Assembly: GCF_001277235.1 (NCBI RefSeq)
Contig: NZ_CP012266.1
Location: 4,340,001-4,404,000, forward strand
Length of the DNA stretch: 64,000 bases
Direction of reading: 5' to 3'
From: Cronobacter dublinensis subsp. dublinensis LMG 23823
Lineage (GTDB): Bacteria; Pseudomonadota; Gammaproteobacteria; Enterobacterales; Enterobacteriaceae
Within the stretch, counting starts at the first letter, position 1; every line of letters starts with the position of its first letter. The translations under genes and the position numbers were made by a program. Below the pieces are notes generated by a model that was not told where the DNA came from, did no database searches, and worked only from the letters and a program-made list of their open reading frames with translations. Below are positions 36,959 through 45,669 of this stretch, in pieces.

Positions 36959-37498
36959 ATGATGAACAAACGTACATTAATTGCATTTATGAGTTGCGCG
37001 TTAATTAGCGGAAGCGCGTTTGCTGAAGATAACGTCGCAACGCTTAACGTCACCGGGGCCTTAAACGGGTCGGCAGCAACATGCACCCTTGCACTTGATC
37101 ATACTGTGGCGGAGTTAGGGCAGGCGGCCCTTAACATGCTGCCTTATATCGGCTCATCAAGCCAGGATGTGAAAACACAAGACGCGTACTTCGTTAATTT
37201 TTTAGGTGAAGGCTGTGCTCAGGATAACTATGGCGTGAAGTTTATCGGCGCTACGGATGAGTCCGGCCAGGCGCTGGCAAATAGCCTCACAGGTGAAGGT
37301 GCCGCAGAAGGCATAGCCGTAAATATTTACGATGCGCAGGGTTCGATTATTACGCCAAATACTGGTGTAGAGCAGGTTTACGAAGAAATTTATCATCGCC
37401 ATTTTCCTTTCTACTTAGCGATGGCAAAACGTGCCGATCGAGATTCACGAGCAGGGAATGTGCAAGCCAGCCTGACGGTTGAAATGGTTCGTTTATAA
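36959..37498 (+). CDS. Fimbrial pilin A (first, divergent subunit)
   Basis: A 179-residue pilin with a signal peptide ending SGSAFA (about residue 22) and the N-terminal donor-strand-like EDNVATLNVTGAL of type-1 pilins. It contains the single cysteine pair (ATCTLAL and GEGCAQD) of the immunoglobulin-like pilin fold and ends QASLTVEMVRL. It shares the FxGxxDESGQALAN and GEGAAEGIAVNIYDAQG blocks with the other six pilins. It lacks their near-invariant K-L-K-x-Q-T motif; that region reads FPFYLAMAKRADRDSRAGN instead. Located before the chaperone gene, apart from the tandem pilins. Possibly a minor, tip or terminating subunit, or an ancestral major pilin. Confidence 0.85.
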   Translation: MMNKRTLIAFMSCALISGSAFAEDNVATLNVTGALNGSAATCTLALDHTVAELGQAALNMLPYIGSSSQDVKTQDAYFVNFLGEGCAQDNYGVKFIGATDESGQALANSLTGEGAAEGIAVNIYDAQGSIITPNTGVEQVYEEIYHRHFPFYLAMAKRADRDSRAGNVQASLTVEMVRL

Positions 37499-37517
37499 AG
37501 CGCCAGGATTTAACTCA

Positions 37518-37538
37518 CCCGCAAATGATTTGGCGGGC
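37518..37538 (+). repeat. Hairpin between pilin A and chaperone genes
   Basis: CCCGC / GCGGG stem enclosing AAATGATTTG, in the 74-base gap between the pilin and chaperone genes. It has no U-rich tail, so RNA processing or stability is more likely than termination. Confidence 0.4.
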
Positions 37539-37572
37539 TTAACTTTCAAAAAACAATTAATGGATTAATCGA

Positions 37573-38280
37573 ATGAAAAAACTGTTGCTGACAGCGCTGT
37601 TGCCTGTCGCGTTATGGTCAGGCATTGCCAGCAGCGCCCTTACGTTGAATGCCGATCGTGTTGTTTATAATGAGGCGGATGGCGATGCGTCTGTGACGGT
37701 GCATAGTGATGAAGACCGCGCCTATTTAATCCAGACATGGCTGGATTCGGGAAATAGCACGGCAAAACAAAACTTGCCTTTTGTGGTCACGCCGCCGCTT
37801 TTCCGCCTGGCCCCCAAGAGCGATAACGTTATTCGTGTCATGTATCTCGGTCATGGCTTACCAACGGACAAAGAAACGTTACTGTGGCTGGATGTTAAAG
37901 GCGTGCCGGGGCTTAACGATGAAGAATCGCAAGTGCAGAATCGTATGGTGCTGGCCATTAACAACCGTATTAAATTCTTCTTCCGCCCGGCAGGACTGAA
38001 AGGCGATGCAGGCGAGGCGATTAAAAATGCCCAGTGGACTCGCGCAGGTAATACGGTAACTGTAAATAATAACTCACCTTTTAACCTGGTATTAAGCAAA
38101 ATTGATATCGATAAAGAATTAATTAAGGTATCCGTTATTGACAATAATACGGTTATCCCTCCATTTGGTAAAAAGAGCTACACCCTGAAACATACACCCC
38201 AAAGCGGCGCTGAGGTTCAGTGGGAAGCAATTAACGACTTTGGTGGCACGACGAAAACATATTCACAGCATCTTGACTAA
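37573..38280 (+). CDS. Periplasmic fimbrial chaperone (PapD/FimC family)
   Basis: A 235-residue chaperone that caps pilins by donor-strand complementation in the periplasm. Signal peptide about 1-22 (IASSA). PapD-like domain 1 has LNADRVVYNEADGDASVTV, the LPFVVTPPLFRL G1 strand and VIRVMYLG. Next come LWLDVKGVPGLNDEE and LAINNRIKFFFRP, the family signature around the subunit-binding cleft. Domain 2 ends PPFGKKSYTLK. Pairs with the usher encoded 15 bases downstream. Base composition is AT-rich, unlike the flanking core genes. Confidence 0.92.
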   Translation: MKKLLLTALLPVALWSGIASSALTLNADRVVYNEADGDASVTVHSDEDRAYLIQTWLDSGNSTAKQNLPFVVTPPLFRLAPKSDNVIRVMYLGHGLPTDKETLLWLDVKGVPGLNDEESQVQNRMVLAINNRIKFFFRPAGLKGDAGEAIKNAQWTRAGNTVTVNNNSPFNLVLSKIDIDKELIKVSVIDNNTVIPPFGKKSYTLKHTPQSGAEVQWEAINDFGGTTKTYSQHLD

Positions 38281-38294
38281 TGAGTTGAGATGTT

Positions 38295-40754
38295 ATGTGC
38301 GGCGCGAAAGTTAAACTCATCGCCTCTCTTGTGAGTTCTGCGATTATTTGCCGCAGTGTATTTGCTGGCGAGTATTTTGATCCAGGGTTACTTCAGGCAG
38401 TAAATGGTCAGTCTGCGATTACTGACACCTCCCTGTTAAGCCAGGGTTATCAGCCTCCAGGGACGTATCGGGTACATATCGATGTGAATGGCAAAGCGGT
38501 CATGGTCAGCAGCGTGAGGTTCGAATTAGACAAGGAGAAACGGTTGATTCCGTGCCTCTCGTTCGAAGCCTATAAAAAGCTGGGTGTGGATATGAGCAAA
38601 ATAGATGCTAAAGCGAAAGATAATGAGGCCACGAAAGCTTGTGCGTCTGCTGAAGAGCAAGTGCCCGGGTTGAAAGTCGATTTCGATTTTTCGCAGTTAA
38701 AGCTCAGCATAAATATTCCGCAGACAGTATTGCTCGATGAAACGGTTATGGGTGTGCCTGAAGAGGAATGGGATGATGGTATTCCGGCCTTTGTGAACAC
38801 TTATCAGTTATCAGGCCAGCAATATATTACCCGAAGCGCAGGGACACAGGATTCGGTTTTCGCCAATCTGACCAATGGCATCAATATTGGGCGCTGGCGT
38901 TATCGTAATAACTCAACGCTCAGTAAGGATGAAGGCTGGAAAAGTGTTTCCAATTATCTGGAGACTGCCGTGCGCGCGCTTAAAGGCGAACTGACGCTGG
39001 GTGACGCCAGTACGCCAGGCGATATTTTCGATAGCCTGGTATTACGTGGCGTACAGCTTTCCTCGGACACCGATATGTTGCCCGATCAAATGGATGGCTT
39101 CGCTCCCGTGATTCGCGGTATCGCCAAAAGCAACGCGCAGGTCACCGTGCGCGATCATGGCAGCATTGTTTACCAGCGCTCCGTACCGCCAGGGCCTTTC
39201 GTCATTAACGATCTTTCTTCCGTCTCCGACGGCGGCAAGCTGGACGTGACCGTTAAAGAAGCGGATGGCTCAGAAACCCATACGACCGTCGCGTATTCAA
39301 GCGTGCCGCAGCTGCTGCGAGCCAAACAAGTGAAATATAGCCTGGTAATGGGACATTACAAAATGACCGGCCCGACTAACGGAGAGCACGATCCGCGGCT
39401 AGTGCAGGCCACACTGGCATGGGGCCTTCCATTAAATACCACGCTTTACGGGGGCGCTCAGTATCACGAGCGTTTTAAAGCTTTTAATGCAGGTATCGGT
39501 TTCGATATGAAGCGTTTTGGCGGCATTGCGATTGATGTGACGAAAAGCGAAGGCCAACACAACAATCAAAAGATTGCGGACGGCAAAATGGTACGTCTCA
39601 CCTATCGCAACACGCTGGCTGATGGAGATACTCAAATCCGGCTGGATAACCGTTATTACTATGACGATTACTCTTCTTTTCAGGACTGGGCCGACAACGA
39701 AGCCATAATGCCGGGTGAACGTAAACGCCGGGAATATAACTTATCGCTTAATCAAAACATTAACGACGAACATAGCTTATATGCAACGTTGTCACGAACG
39801 GAGAATGGTGATCGTAGCGTCTCCCGCTCCTGGCAACTGGGTTGGAGCGGATCATTCCATCTTCTCAGCCTGTCTCTGGCATTCAGTATGTCACGCGAAA
39901 GCGACGCGCCAGAGTGGGACAAACAGCTTTCAATGACGCTCTCAGTGCCCTTCAGCGAAGCTTATCCTACGTTGCAACCGACCGCTAACTATACGGCGAC
40001 CAGCAGCCTGCAGGGTGATATGTCTAACCAACTCGGGCTGTCCGGACGTTTTGGCGATAACAGCGATCTCAACTGGAACGCTCAGCTTACGGAAGCATCA
40101 CAGCATCAGCAGAGCGATACGCAAACTGCATCGGTGGGCGTGGATTATCAGGGCCGTTACGGCGATGCCAGTGTTACCTATAACGCTGACAGAAATAACT
40201 ATCTGTCGTGGAATGCCTCCGGCAGTGTGATAGCACATCGTCATGGCATTACTGCCGGGCGTTTTACCAGCAACAGTATGGCACTCATCGCAGCACCAGG
40301 TGCTGCCGATCTCCCGCTTAGTAACGGCCAGAATGTTATTACCGACAGTCGGGGCTATGCACTCATGCCTGATGTTCAGGCTTACCGTCGTAACCAGCTG
40401 GAAATTGATACGCATAACGCCGATAAATCTCTCGATTTTGTGAGTACATCAGCGGAGGTCGTGCCGACAAAAGATGCCGTGGTGATGGCTGAATTTAAAC
40501 CCATTACCGGACGGAAAGCGGTGGCAACAGTGACCTATAACGGCACAAATCCGCCTTTTGGCGCACGTGTCAAAATTGAAGGTCAGGATAATGCCTTCTA
40601 TCTCGGCGATGGTGGTCAGGTTTACCTGAACGCTGCGCCAGATAGTGGTGTGCTTACCGTTTCGTGGGGCGACCATCAACATTGCCAGGCCCCCTTTAAT
40701 CTACCGCCAAAAGGCAAAGCACCTATTGTGCTGGTGACAACGGAGTGTCACTGA
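38295..40754 (+). CDS. Outer-membrane fimbrial usher (FimD/PapC family)
   Basis: An 819-residue usher that recruits chaperone-subunit complexes and exports the assembled fimbria. Signal peptide about 1-24 (SVFA), then the N-terminal chaperone-binding domain (EYFDPGLLQAVNGQ to about 145; cysteines in IPCLSFEAY and TKACAS). Then a 24-strand beta-barrel with the plug domain (TVRDHGSIVYQRSVPPGPF lies around it), and two C-terminal domains ending GDHQHCQAPF and VTTEC. The lengths and motif order fit classical ushers. Its stop overlaps the adhesin start (TGATG). Only one usher serves all eight subunit-type genes here. Confidence 0.94.
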   Translation: MCGAKVKLIASLVSSAIICRSVFAGEYFDPGLLQAVNGQSAITDTSLLSQGYQPPGTYRVHIDVNGKAVMVSSVRFELDKEKRLIPCLSFEAYKKLGVDMSKIDAKAKDNEATKACASAEEQVPGLKVDFDFSQLKLSINIPQTVLLDETVMGVPEEEWDDGIPAFVNTYQLSGQQYITRSAGTQDSVFANLTNGINIGRWRYRNNSTLSKDEGWKSVSNYLETAVRALKGELTLGDASTPGDIFDSLVLRGVQLSSDTDMLPDQMDGFAPVIRGIAKSNAQVTVRDHGSIVYQRSVPPGPFVINDLSSVSDGGKLDVTVKEADGSETHTTVAYSSVPQLLRAKQVKYSLVMGHYKMTGPTNGEHDPRLVQATLAWGLPLNTTLYGGAQYHERFKAFNAGIGFDMKRFGGIAIDVTKSEGQHNNQKIADGKMVRLTYRNTLADGDTQIRLDNRYYYDDYSSFQDWADNEAIMPGERKRREYNLSLNQNINDEHSLYATLSRTENGDRSVSRSWQLGWSGSFHLLSLSLAFSMSRESDAPEWDKQLSMTLSVPFSEAYPTLQPTANYTATSSLQGDMSNQLGLSGRFGDNSDLNWNAQLTEASQHQQSDTQTASVGVDYQGRYGDASVTYNADRNNYLSWNASGSVIAHRHGITAGRFTSNSMALIAAPGAADLPLSNGQNVITDSRGYALMPDVQAYRRNQLEIDTHNADKSLDFVSTSAEVVPTKDAVVMAEFKPITGRKAVATVTYNGTNPPFGARVKIEGQDNAFYLGDGGQVYLNAAPDSGVLTVSWGDHQHCQAPFNLPPKGKAPIVLVTTECH

Positions 40755-41740
40755 TGAAACGGAGCTCACATTACTCTTTATCTGGTGCAATGGCTGCGGC
40801 CATGTTGGTAAGCACGTTGCACACCGCCAAAGCCGATGAATGCAAGCTGAATACCGCAGGCGACCACGTGAATCTGAATGTGCCGGTTGCGGTGCAGCTA
40901 CCGTTGACGACCAGCAGTGCGATGAGCGGCACCGTTTTATATAAAAAAGAGGCACCGCTCTCTTTGCTTTCGGGCATGCATAAAAATATTAATATGCAAT
41001 GCCTTGAGACCATACGTAAAAAACTGGCAGGCCGCATTCCGGGCGCCCAGAGTGGCAAGAATATTTATGCCACCACCGTTAACGGCCTGGGGGTCAGAAT
41101 TACCGCGATTTACGCTAAACCAGGCGCAGGAAAAAAAGAGTGGGCATTCCCTTTTACTGCATCAGGTATGGATCTCAGCGATAAAACTGTCAGCACGGAC
41201 GACATTTCTCTGCGCCTGGAAGTGATTAAGACTGGCGCAGTTACGCCCTCAGGGAATATGGATTTCCGTATTCCATCGTTACTGACGCTGGCGGATAATT
41301 CGCTGGTTGTCAGCCTGACGATGAGAATTATTGCCGCACAAGCCCACTGTGCGATCCAGATTGCCAGTCCGCAAATCGCGCTGCCTCCTATTGATGCTGG
41401 TAAGCTGGCGCAAGGCGGGAAAGAAGCGACGTACCCGGTTAGCGTAAATTTAAATTGTATTAATACACAAAAAGCGAGCATTAATGTTGAAGGTGTAACG
41501 GATGCAACAACCAAAACCATCTTTAAAAACGTGGCGAAGGAGAATGCAGCACAAGGCGTCGGAATAGAAATGCTTTATAACGGTAGCGTAATGTCACCTG
41601 ATGAACCTTTAAATATTCTTCTGCCTACGCAACAGAATACATTCCCTTTGCCACTTGCATTACGGTATGCAAAAACTAACGCCAAAATTTCTGGCGGCCA
41701 GGTTAAAACACAAATAACAATGCGCATTAATTATTTATAA
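40754..41740 (+). CDS. Two-domain fimbrial tip adhesin
   Basis: A 328-residue protein with a signal peptide ending HTAKA (about residue 24) and no N-terminal donor strand. Two domains: an N-terminal receptor-binding domain (about 25-195, one Cys pair, DECKLN and MQCLETI) and a C-terminal pilin domain (from about 200, second Cys pair HCAIQI and LNCINT, ending KTQITMRINYL). Lacking a donor strand, it can only sit at the tip. No similarity to a known lectin is recognisable in the N-terminal domain, so the receptor is unknown. I start at the ATG at 40754 rather than the upstream GTG at 40745. It overlaps the usher stop. Confidence 0.85.
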   Translation: MKRSSHYSLSGAMAAAMLVSTLHTAKADECKLNTAGDHVNLNVPVAVQLPLTTSSAMSGTVLYKKEAPLSLLSGMHKNINMQCLETIRKKLAGRIPGAQSGKNIYATTVNGLGVRITAIYAKPGAGKKEWAFPFTASGMDLSDKTVSTDDISLRLEVIKTGAVTPSGNMDFRIPSLLTLADNSLVVSLTMRIIAAQAHCAIQIASPQIALPPIDAGKLAQGGKEATYPVSVNLNCINTQKASINVEGVTDATTKTIFKNVAKENAAQGVGIEMLYNGSVMSPDEPLNILLPTQQNTFPLPLALRYAKTNAKISGGQVKTQITMRINYL

Positions 41741-41828
41741 AAAGAAATACGGAAGCAGCATTTTCTCAATCGAGTGAATATGCTTCGCTTATTTTATACA
41801 TTCATGGAAATAAAAAAGGATATTTATT

Positions 41829-42359
41829 ATGAAAAAAACACTGATTGGCTTCGCCGTTTCCGCACTTTTCGCAATGGGTTCCGCACAGGCTGCAGGTAAC
41901 GACACGTCTGCAACGCTGAATATTACCGGCACCGTCACTGCACCGTCGGCATCCTGCGCAGTTCAACTGGGTTCTACCACGGTGAATCTGGAAGACGATA
42001 TCACCAACCTGGTTGGTCAGAACCAAACTGCAACCCATGCCAATGAAGTCACCGTCAGCGTCACTGGCGAAGGCTGCGCAAATCTGGTTGAAGAAAATCA
42101 CATCGCTTATAAATTTGTCGGTGTTGCGGATAATGCTGCTGGCACTTCCCTGGCGAACAGCGATGTAACTGCTGGCGCGGCAACTGGCGTTGGTATTGGT
42201 ATTTTTGATGAAGCTAACGCACCGGTGAAAATCAATAGCGATACGCTGCTGGCTTCCCAGGCAGACAAATTCAAGCTGCAGATGGTGAAACTGGACGGAC
42301 AAACGCCTGTCGCAGGTAGCCTGCTCGGCTCACTGACCGTACAGATCGAACGTATGTAA
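41829..42359 (+). CDS. Fimbrial pilin B (likely major subunit)
   Basis: A 176-residue type-1-like pilin with a signal peptide ending SAQA (about residue 21). The mature start GNDTSATLNITGTV resembles the donor strand of FimA. Cys pair SASCAVQL / GEGCANL, then YKFVGVADNAAGTSLAN, GAATGVGIGIFDEANAPV, KLQMVKLDGQTPVAG and the C-terminal SLTVQIERM. It has the strongest Shine-Dalgarno context (AAAAAAGGATATTTATT) and is followed directly by a terminator-like hairpin, which fits the position and expression pattern of a major subunit. That ranking is inference. Confidence 0.88.
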   Translation: MKKTLIGFAVSALFAMGSAQAAGNDTSATLNITGTVTAPSASCAVQLGSTTVNLEDDITNLVGQNQTATHANEVTVSVTGEGCANLVEENHIAYKFVGVADNAAGTSLANSDVTAGAATGVGIGIFDEANAPVKINSDTLLASQADKFKLQMVKLDGQTPVAGSLLGSLTVQIERM

Positions 42360-42364
42360 TTCCG

Positions 42365-42390
42365 AAGCCCATCACAGGATGGGCTTTTTC
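42365..42390 (+). terminator. Terminator-like hairpin after pilin B
   Basis: AAGCCCATC / GATGGGCTT, nine perfect pairs with an ACAG loop, followed by TTTTTC, six bases after the pilin stop and before further pilin genes. Likely a partial terminator or 3' stabiliser. Confidence 0.7.
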
Positions 42391-42498
42391 TTCATTGAAT
42401 TGAGATAACGGTGGCTGCAATTGCAGGCATCGTTATTCGGTTATTCAACACCAGGATTTATTGCTGGTATTGAGATAAATAATCCATAAGGATATGCA

Positions 42499-43077
42499 AT
42501 GAAAAAAGCGTTATTTTGCGTCGCAGCGTCGACCTTTTTAATGCTGGGTGCGGCACATGCCTCCACTGACTCTAACGATATTAGCGCGAACCTGACCGTG
42601 AAAGGCAATCTTCACGAGACTCCGCAAATCGCTGGTTGTACGGTCACGCTTGATAAAGGAAGCGTCGCCTTAAACAGCAACGTGACGGATATGCCCTCGC
42701 AGGGTGATAAAGCCGTGAATGCATCATCCGTTAATCTGGTGATCAGATCGCTTGCACCGACGGTAGCACCTTATGATGCCTGTACACAGGAGCTTGCTGA
42801 CGGTCACATTGCGTTTAAAGTCACTGGCGTCGGTGACAGCGTGGAAAATACTGTCCTCGCTAATACACAAGCGACCGGCGGTGCACAAGGCGTAGGTGTC
42901 GGTATTTACGATACCGAAGGCGAACCCGTTCCGTTAAATAGCGTTGTGAATCTTCTCGATTCGGGCGGTGAAGCCGGTATTGGCGAAATCAGCGTAGGCC
43001 TGGTAAAGCTGAAAAATCAGACACCAACCGCTGGTCTGGTCGCCGCCGCGCTCACGATTGAAGTCGCTCATATTTAA
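42499..43077 (+). CDS. Fimbrial pilin C
   Basis: A 192-residue pilin paralogue. Signal peptide ends AAHA (about residue 21). The donor-strand region is DSNDISANLTVKGNL. Cys pair IAGCTVTL and YDACTQEL, then FKVTGVGDSVENTVLANTQ, GVGVGIYDTEGEPVPLNSVV, VKLKNQTPTAGLV and LTIEVAHI. Close to pilins D, E and F in the ENTVLAN and VPLNS blocks. It begins 139 bases after pilin B behind ATAAGGATATGC. Its stop is 72 bases before pilin D. Confidence 0.87.
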   Translation: MKKALFCVAASTFLMLGAAHASTDSNDISANLTVKGNLHETPQIAGCTVTLDKGSVALNSNVTDMPSQGDKAVNASSVNLVIRSLAPTVAPYDACTQELADGHIAFKVTGVGDSVENTVLANTQATGGAQGVGVGIYDTEGEPVPLNSVVNLLDSGGEAGIGEISVGLVKLKNQTPTAGLVAAALTIEVAHI

Positions 43078-43149
43078 TAATAAATCCTCAGCATTATTAA
43101 GCACCACGGTTACAGTCATCAACGCTTAATAAATTAAAAGGAATAAACA

Positions 43150-43716
43150 ATGAAGAAAATCATTGGCAGCCTGGCTGCCGCTATCTCGTTAGTTTCAGGA
43201 ATGGCCTGTGCTGAAATTCAGCCAACAGACATCAGTGGAGTAATGCAGGTTCACGGCATGCTCAATCAGCAACCTGTGAAAATGAATTGCAATATTTCAC
43301 TTTCTGTAAATAGTGTTGCCTTGACGGCAGATCAAAATATCCCGCAGCAAGGCGATAAACTCGCTACGCAGCAAATTAAACAGGTTGGTGTAATTGTCTC
43401 TGCACAACCAGGCGATCAATGCTCGCAACGCCTCGCACAGGACCAGCTTGCCCTGCGGTTAACGGGTATTGGTGACAATGTAGAAAATACCGTTCTTGCC
43501 AATACATTAGCCAATGGTGCCGTTAACGTTGGTGTCGGTATTTATTCCCCACAAGGGGAGCCGATCCCATTGAACAGCACGATTCCTGTTCAGGTGACAA
43601 ATCAAGCCACTATGGGCAACGCGGGAATTGGTCTGGCATTAGTGAAGTTGAAAAACAAGTCTACGAATGGCGGCATGGTGCAAAGCCAGCTGACTATCGA
43701 GGCCGTTCGTTTGTAA
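43150..43716 (+). CDS. Fimbrial pilin D
   Basis: A 188-residue pilin. Signal peptide ends GMACA (about residue 21). The mature start EIQPTDISGVMQVHGML differs in the donor-strand pattern but keeps alternating hydrophobics. Cys pair KMNCNISL and DQCSQRL, then LRLTGIGDNVENTVLANTL, NVGVGIYSPQGEPIPLNST, LVKLKNKSTNGGMV and LTIEAVRL. The VENTVLANT block is shared with pilin C, its nearest relative by eye, suggesting local duplication. Shine-Dalgarno TAAAAGGAATAA. Confidence 0.87.
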   Translation: MKKIIGSLAAAISLVSGMACAEIQPTDISGVMQVHGMLNQQPVKMNCNISLSVNSVALTADQNIPQQGDKLATQQIKQVGVIVSAQPGDQCSQRLAQDQLALRLTGIGDNVENTVLANTLANGAVNVGVGIYSPQGEPIPLNSTIPVQVTNQATMGNAGIGLALVKLKNKSTNGGMVQSQLTIEAVRL

Positions 43717-43727
43717 TACCAAAAACG

Positions 43728-43754
43728 TTAAAGCGCTCGTTCAGGGCGCTTTAA
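43728..43754 (+). repeat. Perfect hairpin after pilin D
   Basis: TTAAAGCGC / GCGCTTTAA, nine perfect pairs with a nine-base loop, placed between the pilin D and E genes. It lacks a long U-tract, so it may be a processing or stability element rather than a terminator. Confidence 0.55.
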
Positions 43755-43776
43755 TACTCACAAAAAGGACATTGAA

Positions 43777-44355
43777 ATGAAGCATATTATTACAGGTATA
43801 GCAGTTTCAACATGTATGTTCCTGAGTACTGCACATGCAGCATCTGTGCTATCTGATACCAGCCGTTCACTCACCGTACAAGGGAGCTTAAAAGAAAATA
43901 CTGCGGCTTCCGGATGTGCAGTTTCACTTTCACGAAGCAGTGTAACTGACGTTAAAGTCGCTAACGATATTCCCCTGCAGGGCGAAGACGCCAAAATTAT
44001 CTCCAGCGTGACATTATCCGTTGATCCGATTAACCCATCGTTATCTCCTGTTGACGACTGCTCAAGAGACATTATCGAGGGTAAGGTTGGCTTCAAATTG
44101 ACCGGACCTGCTGATAATGGCGAAGGTACCGCGCTTGCAAATACACTAACCGGTGACAATGCGGCAACAGGCGTTGGTGTCGGGATTTTTAACATTCAGG
44201 GAAAATATATCCCGCTGAATAGCGTGATTAATGCCACAACTAACGTGAATAGTGGCAGCGCTATAATTGGCGTAGCCATGGTCAAGTTAAAAGGACAAAC
44301 CGTCACGGTAGGGCATGTCCAGAGTAACCTGACGGTTGAAGTTGCTCATCTCTGA
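43777..44355 (+). CDS. Fimbrial pilin E
   Basis: A 192-residue pilin. Signal peptide ends TAHA (about residue 21), donor-strand region SVLSDTSRSLTVQGSL. Cys pair ASGCAVSL and DDCSRDI, then FKLTGPADNGEGTALANTL, AATGVGVGIFNIQGKYIPLNS, MVKLKGQTVTVGHV and NLTVEVAHL. Behind AAAAAGGACATTGAA. The GVGVGIFN and IPLNS blocks and the C-terminal strand are shared with the other pilins. Confidence 0.87.
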   Translation: MKHIITGIAVSTCMFLSTAHAASVLSDTSRSLTVQGSLKENTAASGCAVSLSRSSVTDVKVANDIPLQGEDAKIISSVTLSVDPINPSLSPVDDCSRDIIEGKVGFKLTGPADNGEGTALANTLTGDNAATGVGVGIFNIQGKYIPLNSVINATTNVNSGSAIIGVAMVKLKGQTVTVGHVQSNLTVEVAHL

Positions 44356-44464
44356 TTTTTAGCTTTTATAAATATGTAGCAGAGAGCAGCGTGACGTTTG
44401 AACTCGTAACGCTGTAATTGCGTTAACTCGCCATCGTCGAAATAGATTATTCGAGTAAAAATAT

Positions 44465-45034
44465 ATGTTTAAAAAACAGCTTTTTGCTGTAGGCGCTTGT
44501 GCACTTTTGATTGCTTCCGCCGTTCATGCCGCAACGTCTAATGACACCGCCGCGTCACTGTCTATTACAGGCCAGTTAATGACGCCGGAAGTCTATAATA
44601 GCTGCGTGGTTTCACTGCCGACCGCCAGCGCGGTGAATTTGAATACGGATGGTTCAAGTCTTGCCGATCAAGGAGATAGCGCCACCAACGCCGCACCGGT
44701 CACGATTGCGGTAGATGGCAAGGCCAACGCCAACAGCTGCGAGCAGCAAATGGATGAAGGCCGGCTGGCGATTAAATTCGTCGGTACCCCGGATAGCAGC
44801 GATGGTACCGTTCTGGCGAATACGTATCAGGGGGAAGACGCGGCCACTGGCGTTGGCGTCGGCATTTTCGATCAGACGGGCAAACCGCTTAGCCTGGCCG
44901 AGTTGTTACCGCTGGATGCAGGTGAAAACAGCGCCTCTATTACGATTGGTCTCCAGCCCGTTGAGCTTAAAGGCCAGACCGCGACGACCGGCAAGATCCA
45001 GAGCAGCGTCACAATCGAAGTTGTTCATATGTAA
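44465..45034 (+). CDS. Fimbrial pilin F
   Basis: A 189-residue pilin. Signal peptide ends AVHA (about residue 22), donor-strand region TSNDTAASLSITGQL. Cys pair YNSCVVSL and NSCEQQM, then IKFVGTPDSSDGTVLANTY, AATGVGVGIFDQTGKPLSLAEL, PVELKGQTATTGKIQ and VTIEVVHM. The preceding gap of 109 bases is AT-rich, and the Shine-Dalgarno is weak (CGAG 12 bases before ATG). Codon use is GC-richer than pilins D and E. Confidence 0.87.
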   Translation: MFKKQLFAVGACALLIASAVHAATSNDTAASLSITGQLMTPEVYNSCVVSLPTASAVNLNTDGSSLADQGDSATNAAPVTIAVDGKANANSCEQQMDEGRLAIKFVGTPDSSDGTVLANTYQGEDAATGVGVGIFDQTGKPLSLAELLPLDAGENSASITIGLQPVELKGQTATTGKIQSSVTIEVVHM

Positions 45035-45042
45035 CCTCTCAC

Positions 45043-45065
45043 GCCCATCTCCGGATGGGCTTTTT
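45043..45065 (+). terminator. Terminator-like hairpin after pilin F
   Basis: GCCCATC / GATGGGC with a TCCG loop and TTTTT tail, eight bases after the pilin F stop. The stem sequence is the same as that after pilin B, consistent with duplicated gene-plus-hairpin units. Confidence 0.75.
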
Positions 45066-45117
45066 GCGATGGCATTCCGTTATTTTATTCTTAATATCAA
45101 TTAGATAAGGAATGATA

Positions 45118-45663
45118 ATGAAACGTCTGTTTATCAAATCCAGTCTTATGGCCGTTCTGCTGTCCACCCTGTCAGGTACGTCTGTCCTGGCGGCAGACAC
45201 GCCGGCGACGCTCCATATCACCGGTCAAATCAACGCGCCAGCAGGGCAGTGCAAACTCTATTTAAGTGAAAACACGATTAGCCTTGATGCGGATCTGGCG
45301 CTCATGGATACCCAGGAGACGCAAACCGCTGCGAATCCACATCGTATTCATCTGCGTGTCGATGGTGACGCCGACTGCGAGAAGGCGAAAAACGATGGCA
45401 AGATCGAATTCCGCTTTTACAGCGATGCGGACACCAGTCGCGGTAATGCCATAAGAAACACGGCAGAAGGTGAAGGCGCCGCACAAGGCGTCGCCATTGG
45501 TTTGTATGACAACAACGACACGTTAATGACGGTCAACCAGAGCACGCTGCCCGCGACAGAGCCGCCGCAAACCATTGGGCTGCAAATCGTCAAACTAATG
45601 GACGGCACCCCTGGCGCTGGCGCTGTGCAGGGAACGCTCACCATTGAGATGAATAAAATCTAA
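45118..45663 (+). CDS. Fimbrial pilin G
   Basis: A 181-residue pilin. The ATG at 45118 is used: AAGGA lies seven bases upstream, while the ATG at 45112 is too close to it. Signal peptide ends SVLA, then ADTPATLHITGQI. Cys pair AGQCKLYL and DADCEKAK, then FRFYSDADTSRGNAIRNTA, GAAQGVAIGLYDNNDTLMTVN, QIVKLMDGTPGAG and TLTIEMNKI. It is the most diverged of the tandem set after pilin A (IRNT for LANT, NKI at the end). Last gene of the locus, followed by a hairpin. Confidence 0.85.
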   Translation: MKRLFIKSSLMAVLLSTLSGTSVLAADTPATLHITGQINAPAGQCKLYLSENTISLDADLALMDTQETQTAANPHRIHLRVDGDADCEKAKNDGKIEFRFYSDADTSRGNAIRNTAEGEGAAQGVAIGLYDNNDTLMTVNQSTLPATEPPQTIGLQIVKLMDGTPGAGAVQGTLTIEMNKI

Positions 45664-45669
45664 ACCTGC

